A stretch of DNA of 64,000 nucleotides from Streptomyces sp. NBC_01224 (GCF_036002945.1 NZ_CP108529.1:248001-312000), one strand, 5' to 3'; shown: positions 43,200 through 52,738, numbered from the stretch's first letter. The notes: generated by a model not told the origin, from the sequence alone. A program made the numbers and translations.

Positions 43200-44188
43200 G
43201 GGAATTCGGCTACCAACGCGCCTTCGACGTCTCCGGGGCGGTCGCCCTGCTCGGCGCCGACCCCGACACCCGCTTCCTCGGCGGCGGCACCAACCTCGTC
43301 GACCTGATGAGGGCCGGCGTGGAAAGGCCCGCTCTGCTCATCGACGTACGCGAACTTCCGCTCGACGGAGTCGATTTCACTCACGACGGCGGGCTGCGCA
43401 TCGGTGCGACCGTCACCAACAGTGATCTCGCAGCCCACCCCGAAGTACGGCGTAGCTACCCGGCGTTGGCGCAGGCCCTTCTGGCCGGCGCCTCGGGGCA
43501 GCTGCGCAACATGGCCACGGTCGGCGGGAATCTGCTCCAGCGGACTCGCTGCGGCTACTTCACCGACCTGAGCAAGCCCTGCAACAAGCGTGCCCCCGGC
43601 AGCGGCTGCCCCGCCCTCACGGGCGAGCACCACAACCACGCGATCCTCGGCACCTCCGAACACTGCGTCGCCACCCATCCCTCGGACATGGCGGTCGCGC
43701 TCGCCGCCTTCGACGCCGTCATCTCGTACGAAACGGTCAGCGGGCCGGGCGAGTTGCCGATCGACGAGTTCTATCTGCCTGTGGGCGACACCCCGCACAT
43801 CGAGACCGCCCTTCCTGCGGGCGCGCTGATCACCGGCGTCACGCTGCCGCAGGCCCCGGTCGCCGCCCACTCGCGGTACCGGAAAGTGCGCGAGCGCGCC
43901 TCGTACGCGTTCGCGATCGGCTCGGTCGCCGCCGCGCTCGACGTCCAGGACGACGTCGTACGCGAAGTGCGCCTCGCGTTCGGGGCGGTCGCGTCCCGAC
44001 CGTGGCGGGCCCGGGCGGCCGAGCAGTCGCTGATCGGCCGCCCGGCGAGCGCGGAGGCGTTCGCCGCCGCGGCGGATGCCGAATTGGCGGCCGCCGAGGC
44101 GCTTCCCGAGAACGGATACAAGGTGACGTTGATGCGCAACCTCGTCGCGGCCGTGCTGACCGAACTCACCGAGGAGGCCGCCCGATGA
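43196..44188 (+). CDS. paoB: Aldehyde oxidoreductase, FAD subunit
   Basis: 330 residues from ATG 43196, overlapping paoA and paoC by ATGA. FAD-binding domain: FLGGGTNLVDLMRAGV, QLRNMATVGGNLLQRTRC and a C-terminal CO-dehydrogenase-flavoprotein domain. The insert CGYFTDLSKPCNKRAPGSGC with later His/Cys residues matches the extra [4Fe-4S] site of PaoB-type subunits, which separates this enzyme from simple xanthine dehydrogenases. It passes electrons from the iron-sulfur clusters to an acceptor. Confidence 0.9.
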   Translation: MREFGYQRAFDVSGAVALLGADPDTRFLGGGTNLVDLMRAGVERPALLIDVRELPLDGVDFTHDGGLRIGATVTNSDLAAHPEVRRSYPALAQALLAGASGQLRNMATVGGNLLQRTRCGYFTDLSKPCNKRAPGSGCPALTGEHHNHAILGTSEHCVATHPSDMAVALAAFDAVISYETVSGPGELPIDEFYLPVGDTPHIETALPAGALITGVTLPQAPVAAHSRYRKVRERASYAFAIGSVAAALDVQDDVVREVRLAFGAVASRPWRARAAEQSLIGRPASAEAFAAAADAELAAAEALPENGYKVTLMRNLVAAVLTELTEEAAR

Positions 44189-46347
44189 CCACGACGACCA
44201 AAATCGCCGCCGTGACGGGAGCCGTCGGCTCCGCCCATACCCGCGTAGAGGGCCGCGACAAGGTCACCGGGGCGGCCCGCTACGCCGGAGAGATCCCCTT
44301 CGCTGAACTCGCCCATGGTTGGCTGGTGTTGTCGACCGTGGCCCGTGGCCGCATCCGCTCCGTGGAGGACGCCCCCATCCTGGCCATGCCCGGCGTCCTC
44401 ACCGTGCTGCACCACGGCAACGCGCCGCGCGTCGAAACCGACTATGTGGGCATGCTGGGGCGGCCCAACCCGGTCCTCGGGATCTTCCAGCACGACCGTG
44501 TGCCCTTCGTCGGCTGGCCGGTGGCGCTGGTAGTGGCCGAGACGTCCGAGCAGGCCAGGGAGGCCGCCGAGGCGCTGGTGGTCCGATACGGCAAGGAGCC
44601 GCACGACGTCGCGTTCTTCGCCGGACGCTCCGGTGCGTACACGCCGCAGGACAACCCGATGGTCCAGGCCGAGACGGAGAAGGGGGACGTAGAGGCACAA
44701 CTCGCCGCCTCCGCCGTCGTCGTGGACGAGGATTACACCACACCGGAGGAACACCACAACCCGATGGAGCCGCATGCGGCGACGGCTCGCTGGGACGGCG
44801 GCCGGCTCGACGTCGTCGACTCCAACCAGGGCAGCACCTGGGTGGCGAGCGAACTCGCGCAGCTCTTCGCCCTCGATCCGGCATCCGTACGGGTACGGTC
44901 CGAACACGTCGGCGGCGGCTTCGGATCGAAGGGTCTGAGCCCGCACCAAGTGGCCGCCGTGATGGCCACGACCGTCCTCCACCGCCCGGTCCGCGTAGTG
45001 CTGACTCGTCGTCAGATGTTTTCCCTCGTCGGTTTCCGCAGCCCCACGGCGCAGCGGATCAGGCTCGGCGCCGACGCCGACGGCCGGCTGCGCGCGTTCG
45101 ACCACCAGGCGCAGAGTCTTACGTCGACCGTGCATGAATTCATCGAGTCGAGCGCCGCGCTGGGGCGCGTGATGTACGACGCCGACGCGCATCGCACCCT
45201 TCATCGGCTCGTACGGCTGGACGTGCCGACCCCGGCCTGGATGCGCGCACCGGGCGAGGCACCGGGATCCTTCGCCCTCGAATCCGCCCTCGACGAACTG
45301 GCCGAGAAGTGCGGCATGGACCCGATCGCACTGCGCGCACGCAACGAACCGGAGACGGGTCCCGTGTCCGGGCTGCCGTTCAGCAGCCGCAATGTGCTCG
45401 CCTGTTTCGAGGAGGGCGCCCGCAGGTTCGGCTGGGCGGACCGGGACCCGCGTCCCGGCCTACGCCGTGAGGGGCACTGGCTGCTCGGAACCGGTACGGC
45501 GGCGGCCACCTACCCCTCGGGAGTCGGACCGTCCACGGCGGCCGTGACCGCGGAATCGGACGGAACCTTCACCGTGCGGATCAACGCGGCGGACATCGGG
45601 ACCGGGGCACGGACCGCGATGACCCTGGTCGCGGCGGACGCGTTGAAGGTGAATCCGGACCGCATCCGTGTGCGCATCGCGGACAGCGACCTCGGCCCGG
45701 CGATGTTCGCCGGTGGCTCGATGGGCACGCGCTCCTGGGCGTGGGCGGTGACGGTCGCGGCTGACGAATTGCGGGAACGACTGTCCCTGGGAGGCGGCAT
45801 TCCGCCGGAGGGGATCACTGCCCGGTCGAACACCACCGAGGCCATCGGCGCCCTCGCGAAGAAGGAACGGCACTCCTTCGGCGCGCAGTTCGCCGAAGTC
45901 GCGGTGGATGTCGCCACCGGTGAGGTGCGCGCGCGACGGCTGCTCGGCATTTACGCCGCAGGTACCATCGTCAACCCGCTCACCGCCCGCAGCCAGTTCA
46001 TCGGCGGAATGACCTGGGGGCTGTCCATGGCCCTCCACGAGGAGGCGATCAGGGACCAGGCCTCCGGCGGCCACGTCGGTGCCGACCTCGCCGGCTATCA
46101 CTTCGCCGCGCACGCCGACGTGCCGCTCATCGAGGCGGACTGGGTGGACGACCCCGTCCCGGACGACCCGGTCGGGATCAAAGGCATCGGCGAGATCGGC
46201 GTTGTGGGCGTCGCCGCCGCGATCGCCAACGCGGTGTGGCACGCGACCGGCGTGCGCCACCGCGACCTGCCCATCCGTCCGGACCGCGTCCTGCGTGCGG
46301 CGGACGAAGCGCGGCATCGGGCGGCGGAGGAAGCCCGGAGTGCTTGA
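44185..46347 (+). CDS. paoC: Aldehyde oxidoreductase, molybdenum subunit
   Basis: 720 residues from ATG 44185. Both molybdopterin-binding domains are present: the N-terminal hammerhead (VTGAARYAGEIPFAELAHGWLV), HNPMEPHAATARWDGG, GGGFGSKGLSPHQVAAVMA, and the catalytic Glu near the C-terminus in GIKGIGEIGVVG. It oxidises aldehydes or heteroaromatics by hydroxylation at molybdenum with water as oxygen source. The substrate is not told by the sequence; Pao-type enzymes favour aromatic aldehydes. It overlaps xdhC by 8 bp. Confidence 0.92.
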   Translation: MTTTTKIAAVTGAVGSAHTRVEGRDKVTGAARYAGEIPFAELAHGWLVLSTVARGRIRSVEDAPILAMPGVLTVLHHGNAPRVETDYVGMLGRPNPVLGIFQHDRVPFVGWPVALVVAETSEQAREAAEALVVRYGKEPHDVAFFAGRSGAYTPQDNPMVQAETEKGDVEAQLAASAVVVDEDYTTPEEHHNPMEPHAATARWDGGRLDVVDSNQGSTWVASELAQLFALDPASVRVRSEHVGGGFGSKGLSPHQVAAVMATTVLHRPVRVVLTRRQMFSLVGFRSPTAQRIRLGADADGRLRAFDHQAQSLTSTVHEFIESSAALGRVMYDADAHRTLHRLVRLDVPTPAWMRAPGEAPGSFALESALDELAEKCGMDPIALRARNEPETGPVSGLPFSSRNVLACFEEGARRFGWADRDPRPGLRREGHWLLGTGTAAATYPSGVGPSTAAVTAESDGTFTVRINAADIGTGARTAMTLVAADALKVNPDRIRVRIADSDLGPAMFAGGSMGTRSWAWAVTVAADELRERLSLGGGIPPEGITARSNTTEAIGALAKKERHSFGAQFAEVAVDVATGEVRARRLLGIYAAGTIVNPLTARSQFIGGMTWGLSMALHEEAIRDQASGGHVGADLAGYHFAAHADVPLIEADWVDDPVPDDPVGIKGIGEIGVVGVAAAIANAVWHATGVRHRDLPIRPDRVLRAADEARHRAAEEARSA

Positions 46348-47488
46348 CATCGCCGAGGAGCTGAACCACTGGTTCGAGGAGGACCGGGATTTCGCCGTCG
46401 CCACCGTCGTGGCCGTTGGCGGCAGCGCGCCGCGCGGTCCCGGCGCCGCCCTGGCCGTCGACAGTCACGGCACCGCCATCGGTTCCGTCTCCGGCGGTTG
46501 CGTGGAAGGAGCGGTGTACGACCTGTGCGTTCAGGCGCTCCGGGACGGCCGGACAGTGCGCGAACGGTTCGGATACAGCGACGAGGACGCCTTCGCGGTG
46601 GGACTCACCTGCGGCGGCGTCATCGAAGTCCTGGTCACGCCGGTACGCGCGGACGCGCCGGTGTTCCAGGCAGCGATGTCGGCCGCGGACCGAGGAGAGG
46701 CGGCGGCACTCGCCCGGGTGGCCCGGGGCCGGGGCGAACTGCTCGGCAGGGCGCTGCTCGTTCACCCCGACGGATCGTACGAGGGCAGCCTCGACGGACA
46801 TCCGGAACTGGACCGGACTGCGGCGGAGGAGGCACGCACGATGCTGGATACCGGCCGCACCGGCACCGTCGAGATCGCGGAGGACGGGTCACGCTGCCCG
46901 GGCGGCGTGACGCTGTTCGTGGAGTCGAGGGTGCCGCCACCCAGGATGATCGTCTTCGGCGCCGTGGACTTCGCGGCAGCGCTCGTACGGGCGGGCAAGT
47001 TCCTCGGCTACCACGTGACCGTGTGCGACGCCCGGCCGGTCTTCGCCACGCGCGCCCGCTTTCCCACAGCCGACGACCTCGTGGTCGACTGGCCGCACCG
47101 CTACCTCCGACGCACCGCGACCGACGAACGAACCGTCCTGTGCGTACTCACCCACGACGCCAAGTTCGACGTTCCACTGCTGGAGACGGCCCTGCGGCTG
47201 CCGGTCGCGTTCGTCGGCGCGATGGGCTCGCGCCGCACCCACGAGGACCGCAACCGGCGCTTGCGTGAAGTCGGTGTCACGAACGGCGAGTTGGCCCGCC
47301 TTCACTCCCCGATCGGCCTCGACCTCGGCGCCCGTACCCCCGAGGAGACCGCCCTGTCCATCGCGGCGGAGATCGTCGCGGCGCGCCGGGGCGGGACGGG
47401 GGTTCCGCTGACCGGTTCGGGGACGCCCATTCACCATGACGTGGACGGGAAGGAGGAGGTCGAGGCCCACTCCCGAGCGGCGGCGTGA
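46340..47488 (+). CDS. XdhC/CoxI family molybdenum cofactor maturation factor
   Basis: 382 residues from GTG 46340, with GGAGG upstream, overlapping paoC. N-terminal XdhC-CoxI domain: FAVATVVAVGGSAPRGPGAALAV, VSGGCVEGAVYDLC. C-terminal Rossmann-like domain: MIVFGAVDFAAALVRAGKFLGYHV, VCDARPVF and GAMGSRRTHEDRNRRL. XdhC-type proteins bind, sulfurate and insert the molybdenum cofactor into the large subunit, so it is the chaperone for PaoC. Last gene of the operon. Confidence 0.9.
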   Translation: MLDIAEELNHWFEEDRDFAVATVVAVGGSAPRGPGAALAVDSHGTAIGSVSGGCVEGAVYDLCVQALRDGRTVRERFGYSDEDAFAVGLTCGGVIEVLVTPVRADAPVFQAAMSAADRGEAAALARVARGRGELLGRALLVHPDGSYEGSLDGHPELDRTAAEEARTMLDTGRTGTVEIAEDGSRCPGGVTLFVESRVPPPRMIVFGAVDFAAALVRAGKFLGYHVTVCDARPVFATRARFPTADDLVVDWPHRYLRRTATDERTVLCVLTHDAKFDVPLLETALRLPVAFVGAMGSRRTHEDRNRRLREVGVTNGELARLHSPIGLDLGARTPEETALSIAAEIVAARRGGTGVPLTGSGTPIHHDVDGKEEVEAHSRAAA

Positions 47489-47972
47489 CCCGGCCGCGGC
47501 CGCGGCAGTGAAGGCCGGTCGTCGCCGTGCAGGACGACCGGGCTCACGACTTGACGTCCGGGACACGACAACGCAGTTCGGCACCCGTTCCGGGACGCCC
47601 GCACCCGCAGGGGAACAGCACACGGACGTCCCCTGCGGGACCCAGGACACGGGGCCTCCTCAACGAACGGACACGCCCGGCCACGCCTGCGTACAGTCCA
47701 GACCGCCTGCTGGGTGGAGGCGAAGCGCCAGTAAGTGTCGAACACCCGTATCGGCTGCAGTCCCCGGCCCGTCATCCGCACCGTCTCAGAGGCAGTGTCG
47801 GCCCGGACGGACGTCCGCGTCGGCGACGGATACCCGCCGGCGTAACCCTACACAGCGGCCTCGGTCGCATTTCCTGATCCGGCGGCCGGTCGTCGCGGAG
47901 TGCCGAGTGTCCAAACCACAGCGGCTACGGACGGCAGCCAACCCCACTGGGATGTACGAGCAAGTTCCGCTC
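47489..47972. other. Gene-poor interval
   Basis: About 480 bases between convergent genes; the only recognisable item is a short minus-strand fragment listed at 47677-47781. Confidence 0.4.
47677..47781 (-). pseudogene. Possible DNA-base-hypermodification kinase fragment
   Basis: A 35-codon stretch containing PIRVFDTYWRFASTQQAVW. VFDxYWRFAxERQxx is characteristic of the start of the 5-hydroxymethyl-uracil DNA kinase-like (nucleotide kinase domain) proteins found in phages and actinobacteria. The rest of the protein is absent. The match is short, so tentative. Confidence 0.35.
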
Positions 47973-48689
47973 TCAGTGGCCGCGCACGAATCCCTCGACG
48001 CCAAGTTCTTCCAGGCCGTCGACGACGAGGTCGATGCTGACGGCTGCGAGCAGGAGCCCCAGGAGTCGGCCGAGCAGCTCCACTGTCGCGTGGTGTGTGG
48101 CGCGGAGTACGCGCTCCAGGAGCAGGATGCAGACGAGGTCGAGCACAATCACAGCGAGGTACGCGCCGGCGACGGTGGAGCGCCAGGTCCAGGTGGAGCG
48201 TGCTGTTGCTTCGATGAGCAGTGCTGTCATGGCCAGGGGGCTTACGACAAAGGGCACGAGGAGTTCGCGCACGGCGCTGGTCACGCTCGGGGTTTCCCCG
48301 TGGAGTCCGTCAGTTCCGGCCTGAATTCCCAGGACGAGGCCGACGGCGTAGAGGAAGAAGATGATGCCGCCTGCGAGCAGGAGAGCGGAGGTGCTGATGT
48401 GAAACAGGTCCAGGAGCCAGGGTGCGGTGAAGCTGGTCACCAGGCCGATGAGGATCGCCGCGCCGCAGGAGATCAGGGCGATGGTGCGCAACTGGCGGGT
48501 CGGGTGGAGTTGCGCGAGGTGGGCGAAGGAGAGCAGGACCTTGGGCGGCCCGACGACCGAAATAAAGGTGATCAGGGCGGCGGAGAAGCTGAGCGCGTTC
48601 ACCTGTGAAATCCAGGCTGAGTGCAATGTAGCGACGGAGCAGCTCAGGGTGGTGTCGGCTGCCTCCTGTCGGCAAGGAATGGTCGGCAC
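47973..48689 (-). CDS. MarC family integral membrane protein
   Basis: 238 codons from ATG 48689; a shorter start near the first helix is possible. Six membrane helices in MarC (UPF0056) order, with the family segment FSAALITFISVVGPPKVLLSF in helix 1 and a loop SPLAMTALLIEATARS in the middle. Members were once thought to confer drug resistance, which was not confirmed; function unknown. Monocistronic, convergent with the pao operon. Confidence 0.8.
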   Translation of the reverse strand: MPTIPCRQEAADTTLSCSVATLHSAWISQVNALSFSAALITFISVVGPPKVLLSFAHLAQLHPTRQLRTIALISCGAAILIGLVTSFTAPWLLDLFHISTSALLLAGGIIFFLYAVGLVLGIQAGTDGLHGETPSVTSAVRELLVPFVVSPLAMTALLIEATARSTWTWRSTVAGAYLAVIVLDLVCILLLERVLRATHHATVELLGRLLGLLLAAVSIDLVVDGLEELGVEGFVRGH

Positions 48690-48815
48690 GCCGGCGTCTG
48701 CCCGGGGCGGCGTGCTGTGTTACTGGTCAGCAGGGGGATAAGTCCAGGGCACACACCAAGGGCGCCGCCTTGAAACGGGTTGCCGTAAGCGTCAGAACAA
48801 CTATAAGGTCATTAC

Positions 48816-49286
48816 ATGTTACGTGTACGGCAGGCAGTCGAGGACGACGTCACGGAGCTCGTACGCCTGCGGGCGTTGCTGTTCGAGACCCTCGGCGGCG
48901 ACTTCTTCAACCCCGCATCAGCAGACGACGACTGGCAGCACACCCTTGCTGCGGTGCTGAAGGAACAGTTGGCAGCGGACGCCGTTCGGATCCTCGTCGT
49001 GGACGGCAACAACGGCCTTGCCGCCTGCGGCATCGGAACCATCGAGCAACGACTGCCCGGCCCGCACCTGCGCAACGGCCGGATCGGACATGTGATCGGC
49101 GTGGTCACCGATCCGGCGGAACGACGGCGCGGTCACAGCCGCACGATCATGCAGAGCCTGCTCGACTGGTTCCGGGAACGTGAGGTCGCCCGAGTCGACC
49201 TGTACGCCTCTTCCGACGGCGAACCGCTCTACCGCACCCTCGGCTTCGTCGACCACCCCGACCCCTCGCTGTGCTGGCGTCCGTGA
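48816..49286 (+). CDS. GNAT family N-acetyltransferase
   Basis: 156 residues from ATG 48816 (AAGGT just upstream). It starts LRVRQAVEDDVTELVRLRAL, and the acetyl-CoA loop is VIGVVTDPAERRRGHSRTIMQSLLDWF (about 92-118), with RRRGHSRTI in place of the usual R/QxxGxG/A: the second Gly is Ser, a mild deviation. The C-terminal strands have VDLYASSDGEPLYRTLGF. The substrate is not known; it is alone. Confidence 0.85.
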   Translation: MLRVRQAVEDDVTELVRLRALLFETLGGDFFNPASADDDWQHTLAAVLKEQLAADAVRILVVDGNNGLAACGIGTIEQRLPGPHLRNGRIGHVIGVVTDPAERRRGHSRTIMQSLLDWFREREVARVDLYASSDGEPLYRTLGFVDHPDPSLCWRP

Positions 49287-49437
49287 CAGGCAACCCGCCA
49301 CCTTCAAAAACCTTTGTTCTCTGAAGAGCGCTCGCCGGAATCTCACAAACGGGGGGGCCGGAACTGAAGGCACGTGACGCCTTCCTCGACCCGGGCGACA
49401 CCCTCGTCACCCCGAGCCTGGACCGCTACAGGCGATC

Positions 49438-49716
49438 TCATCCCCCGTGACAGGCCATCAGGTGGTTCACGCCGCAGTGGGTACGGACCCACAAGGCTTC
49501 GCTTCCGTTGCGGCTCCGCCACAGCAGCCTGCGAATCAGACCATGCTCGTGGCAGTGATCTCGGAACGCTGCCGGACTCATGCACAGGTCGCACTGATCG
49601 ACCCGGGCAGGCGAAGGGCGGGACGCACTGTAGCGGAGTCCGCTGTGCTCGCCCGCGTGCGCGCGATGCGCCGCATCCGGGAGTTCCGGGCAGGGGCTGT
49701 CCGGCAAGGTGGTCAT
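49438..49716 (-). CDS. Endonuclease VII-like small protein, possibly remnant
   Basis: 92 codons. The C-terminal half has DQCDLCMSPAAFRDHCHEHG, which resembles the HNH-type core of recombination endonuclease VII (CxxC...DHCHxxGxVRGxLCxxCN). However the expected following LCxxCN reads LLWRSRN, so the second zinc pair is lost. Either a divergent family member or a decayed gene; the N-terminal half is low complexity. Confidence 0.45.
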   Translation of the reverse strand: MTTLPDSPCPELPDAAHRAHAGEHSGLRYSASRPSPARVDQCDLCMSPAAFRDHCHEHGLIRRLLWRSRNGSEALWVRTHCGVNHLMACHGG

Positions 49717-49829
49717 GGGGCAGCAGCACGCCGGGGACTACTGACACTCTCGAACAGTCGCACTTGGCCGACGAAGCACATTGTGCCCATCGTGGCCCTC
49801 AAGTTGGACGAGGGACTCGTGTGCCGAGC

Positions 49830-49991
49830 TAGCGGAATGCCACCGGCGGGCGTACGCCGCTGAAGTCGATCGCGCGGTCCGCCTCGCGCAAGGCCTGCTC
49901 GGCCACCCGGCGCGTCTCGGCCAGAACGTCCCCATGCTCCTCCACAAGCCTGGCGTAGATCGGTGCCTCGAACCTGTCTGCGGAACTCATG
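49830..49991 (-). CDS. Small helical protein
   Basis: A 53-residue frame from ATG 49991: MSSADRFEAPIYARLVEEHG, a charged helical middle (ETRRVAEQALREADRAIDF) and a short tail to TAG. Codon use follows the third-position GC pattern of real genes. No family is known and the ribosome site is weak. Confidence 0.5.
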
Positions 49992-50258
49992 TTGAACTTT
50001 CTGTCGGGTGTACGGGCGTCTTCCGCCAGTGAGGGGAAGCGGCGGCCGAGTATACGCGCTCCTGGCAGGACGCCGCAGTTGACCGGTGGTCGGGCAGCAA
50101 CAGAGCATTTCAGGAGCCCCTCGACGAACGTTAGACGCGATCAGCGGTCCAGGACGAGGCCGGTGCCGCTCAGGCAGCCATCGATCAGGGGGCGGTACTG
50201 CCTGGCGCCCTTACGGTCGGCCTGGGGGTCCTGACGGGCACCTCACGGCATCAGGCGG

Positions 50259-50594
50259 TCAAGTGTCTCCTGGGACGAGGCCACCGTTCACAGCGCGCGT
50301 CCAGAGCGTGTGGTGCCACTCGTTGGCTTCGGGATCGGGCTTGGTGGTCAGCACCGGATTCGGGCCGGTCTCGATGAGGTGCAACAGAGACCATGCGACG
50401 CCGTAGCAGTCGTCGGGGCCGAAGCACGCAACCAGCGCCTTGGCCTCCTCCGCCGTAACCGGTCCGGAGATCGCCTTGAGCTGATTGCCGCGCCTGTCGA
50501 TCTCCTCTTCACTCGCGTCCCAGTCGGGGAGGGAACCATCGGCGACGAACAACTGCACTGCGGATCTCATATTCGAATGATCGGCTGCTGCCAT
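50259..50594 (-). CDS. Hypothetical protein
   Basis: 111 residues from ATG 50594 (ATG 50570 also possible); the longer frame to 51011 is shadow. Soluble, with a conserved-looking end: ALVACFGPDDCYGVAWSLLHLIETGP, then NEWHHTLWTRAVNGG. The pattern (two Cys, several Trp and His) looks like small actinobacterial proteins of unknown function found near immunity or accessory loci. Nothing else is known. Confidence 0.6.
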   Translation of the reverse strand: MAAADHSNMRSAVQLFVADGSLPDWDASEEEIDRRGNQLKAISGPVTAEEAKALVACFGPDDCYGVAWSLLHLIETGPNPVLTTKPDPEANEWHHTLWTRAVNGGLVPGDT

Positions 50595-51146
50595 CGGCTC
50601 AGCAAGCTGTCCTGGCAGGAGTTCCGCCCGCTCCTGGCCGCAATCCGACGCTGCTGACGGCCACCGGGGGGGCCGACGAGCCCGCTCTCGTAGCCGGCTT
50701 GGAGCGATGTCGGCAGGAACTGCCCCTCGAAGAAGCCGGAACGCCGATCCAGGCAGGGGACCTACAGACCTCAGGAGCGGGTTGGTACCGATGCGCCCCC
50801 GGTACCCCAGTGCTCCGCCGAGGACGACTGAGTGACGCCCCAGCCGGCATCGGCGCTCCGGGGTCCGTCTCGCGGAACGTGGGGACGGACACCAAGAGAC
50901 GGCCGGCCCGTCGACCCAGCGCTGGTCGCACCGCTCAGCGGCCAGGGGCTGACGCCGTGGCCGCAAGACCGAGGGCGAGCACCCGGAGCTCGTCGGCCGG
51001 CCTGACCCCACTCGGACCCGTCAGCGGCTACCGAGATTCCGTGCAGCGGGCAGGATCAGCGCGGAGCTGCCCTCAAGGCCCGCATTCCACGCCACGCAGT
51101 AGACGCGACCGGCCCGAAGGCCGGTGAACCCGGATCCGCTCGTCGT
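50595..51146. other. Gene-poor interval
   Basis: About 550 bases with only shadow frames; no RNA gene or repeat was recognised. Confidence 0.4.
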
Positions 51147-51400
51147 TCACGTGGCGTCCCCGGTCGGCCGGTGCCACACAAGCCTCGGAGTGCGCGCTTC
51201 GTCGCCGGTCCCCTCTGTCGGGGGAAGCAGGGTTAATCGGTCCCCTTCCACTTTCCGTCGGCACTCCTGCTTGATACCGACCCACGGACGTAACGACGCC
51301 ACGTGCAGGTGGTGAACGACCAAATCACCCATTACCTCGTGGCGCCCACGTACCCCAAGTATGGAGATGTCCTGAATAGGGTCGCCGTGTCGACCGGCTC
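51147..51400 (-). pseudogene. Lipocalin-like domain remnant
   Basis: The frame ends GDLVVHHLHVASLRPWVG, then KVEGDRLTLLPPTEG and ARTPRLVWHRPTG, matching the last strands of bacterial lipocalin-like domain proteins (YxVEGDRLxLxPP...LVWERxxG). The first strands are not recognisable, and an 8-bp tandem repeat lies upstream where the gene should begin. Confidence 0.5.
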
Positions 51401-51426
51401 GCCCGTCACGTGTTTCCTTTCCAGGG

Positions 51427-51458
51427 CTTCTGGGATTCTGGACTTCTGGACTTCTGGG
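51427..51458. repeat. Four 8-bp tandem repeats
   Basis: CTTCTGGG, ATTCTGGA, CTTCTGGA, CTTCTGGG in a row. The unit length is not a multiple of three, so copy changes would shift any frame crossing it, such as that of the lipocalin-like remnant. Confidence 0.7.
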
Positions 51459-52134
51459 CGAAGCTGTGTAGGAACGATTTCGCCCTCGTCCATACCCGTG
51501 CAACAAACCGCAGATGCCGCTTACGAACCCCCGAACCAGCTGGTCCCCTTGGGCTGTCCGGAACCCCCCTGCATGCCTTCAGCGCCCACAGGGCATGGGC
51601 GCGCCCGGACGCTGCTGTCATGTGGCTTTTGACACTGAGTCACGAGAGCGGCTGTCGCTCTGTCACTCAGCGATGAGATCCACCTCATCCGCGGGACCTG
51701 GTTGTCGCCGAATTCTGGTTCTGGCTCAACTCCGGCATCGATTCCAAAGGACCGGCCGCGCGACGGAGGTCGACCAACGGCTCTACGGGCCGTCACCGCA
51801 GGTCAGGATGAGGGAACCATCAATGACGGGCGTTCAGGACAGCGGCGCGCACCTCCCGCCCGGGCAGTGTCAACAAAGACACGCTGCCACCAGGGGGTGA
51901 GTGACTGTCAGAATGTCGCCCGGAAAGGCTAATGATTCATCAACCAACCTATAAATAAGTGGAATTGACAACTCATCCGATTATCCGGCAATCGCATATG
52001 GGTGTCTTGTGTACCCCGATCGGCGCCCCGGCACCAACCCTCCAAGGTGTCCGATATGACAGCTATGGGGACCGTCACTACGTTCAATCACAGGCCGGGT
52101 CCTCGGCCGACCTCTCTGAGACAGGAGAAGTGAC
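51459..52134. other. Gene-poor interval before a secreted protein gene
   Basis: About 680 bases without a recognised gene. AT-richer sequence near 51930-51965 (CAACCTATAAATAAG) may carry the promoter of the next gene. Confidence 0.4.
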
Positions 52135-52716
52135 ATGGTTACCCGTTCCACTGTCGTTACCGCAGCCATCGCGGCCGCCTCGGCACTGGCCGCCACCGGC
52201 ATCACCTACGCCTCGGCCGCCACCACCGAGCCGGCCCACGCATCCCCTGTCGTCCAGCAGGCCACCGCCCCCGTTTCGGCCCTCGAAGGCGGCGACGCCG
52301 GCAGGGGCAACGAAGGCAAGGGCAACAACGACCGGGGCTACGACGACGACCGGGGCTATGACGACCGGGGCCACGGCGACCGGGACTACTACGAGGGTCG
52401 GATCCAGATCAACGAGCGTACGTACAGCGACGACCCCGGTGGCTGCATCACCGTGGTCAGCGGCCTCGGCTCCAACAGTCTCAACATCCGCAACGACAGT
52501 CGCAGGACCATCGAGGTCTTCCGGGGGGCCACCTGCGACAACGGCGCCCCCATCGCCACCGTCGGACCTCACAGCTCCAGCGACGGCGTGTTCCCCGGGC
52601 ACGTCCGGGGCGGCGTCTTCGTCCACGACGGCGTCGTGGGCAGCTTCCGGGTGCTCTCGCGCCACTACGACAGCGGCTATGACGGCGGCTACGACGACGA
52701 CTACGACGGCCGGTGA
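52135..52716 (+). CDS. Secreted protein with Asp/Gly/Tyr-rich linker
   Basis: 193 residues from ATG 52135, ribosome site AGGAG. Sec signal peptide 1-29 (STVVTAAIAAASALAATGIT; site near YASA). Residues about 50-90 are a repetitive GNNDRGYDDDRGYDDRGHGD linker, then a compact domain (about 90-180) with two cysteines (GGCITVV and GATCDNG, likely a disulfide) and short strands (SLNIRNDSRRTIEVFRG; GVFVHDGVVGSFRVLS), and an Asp/Tyr/Gly tail. Architecture recalls small exported beta-sandwich proteins of Streptomyces; function unknown. A strong terminator follows. Confidence 0.75.
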   Translation: MVTRSTVVTAAIAAASALAATGITYASAATTEPAHASPVVQQATAPVSALEGGDAGRGNEGKGNNDRGYDDDRGYDDRGHGDRDYYEGRIQINERTYSDDPGGCITVVSGLGSNSLNIRNDSRRTIEVFRGATCDNGAPIATVGPHSSSDGVFPGHVRGGVFVHDGVVGSFRVLSRHYDSGYDGGYDDDYDGR

Positions 52717-52738
52717 TCGAGACACCCGCGTAACACAG

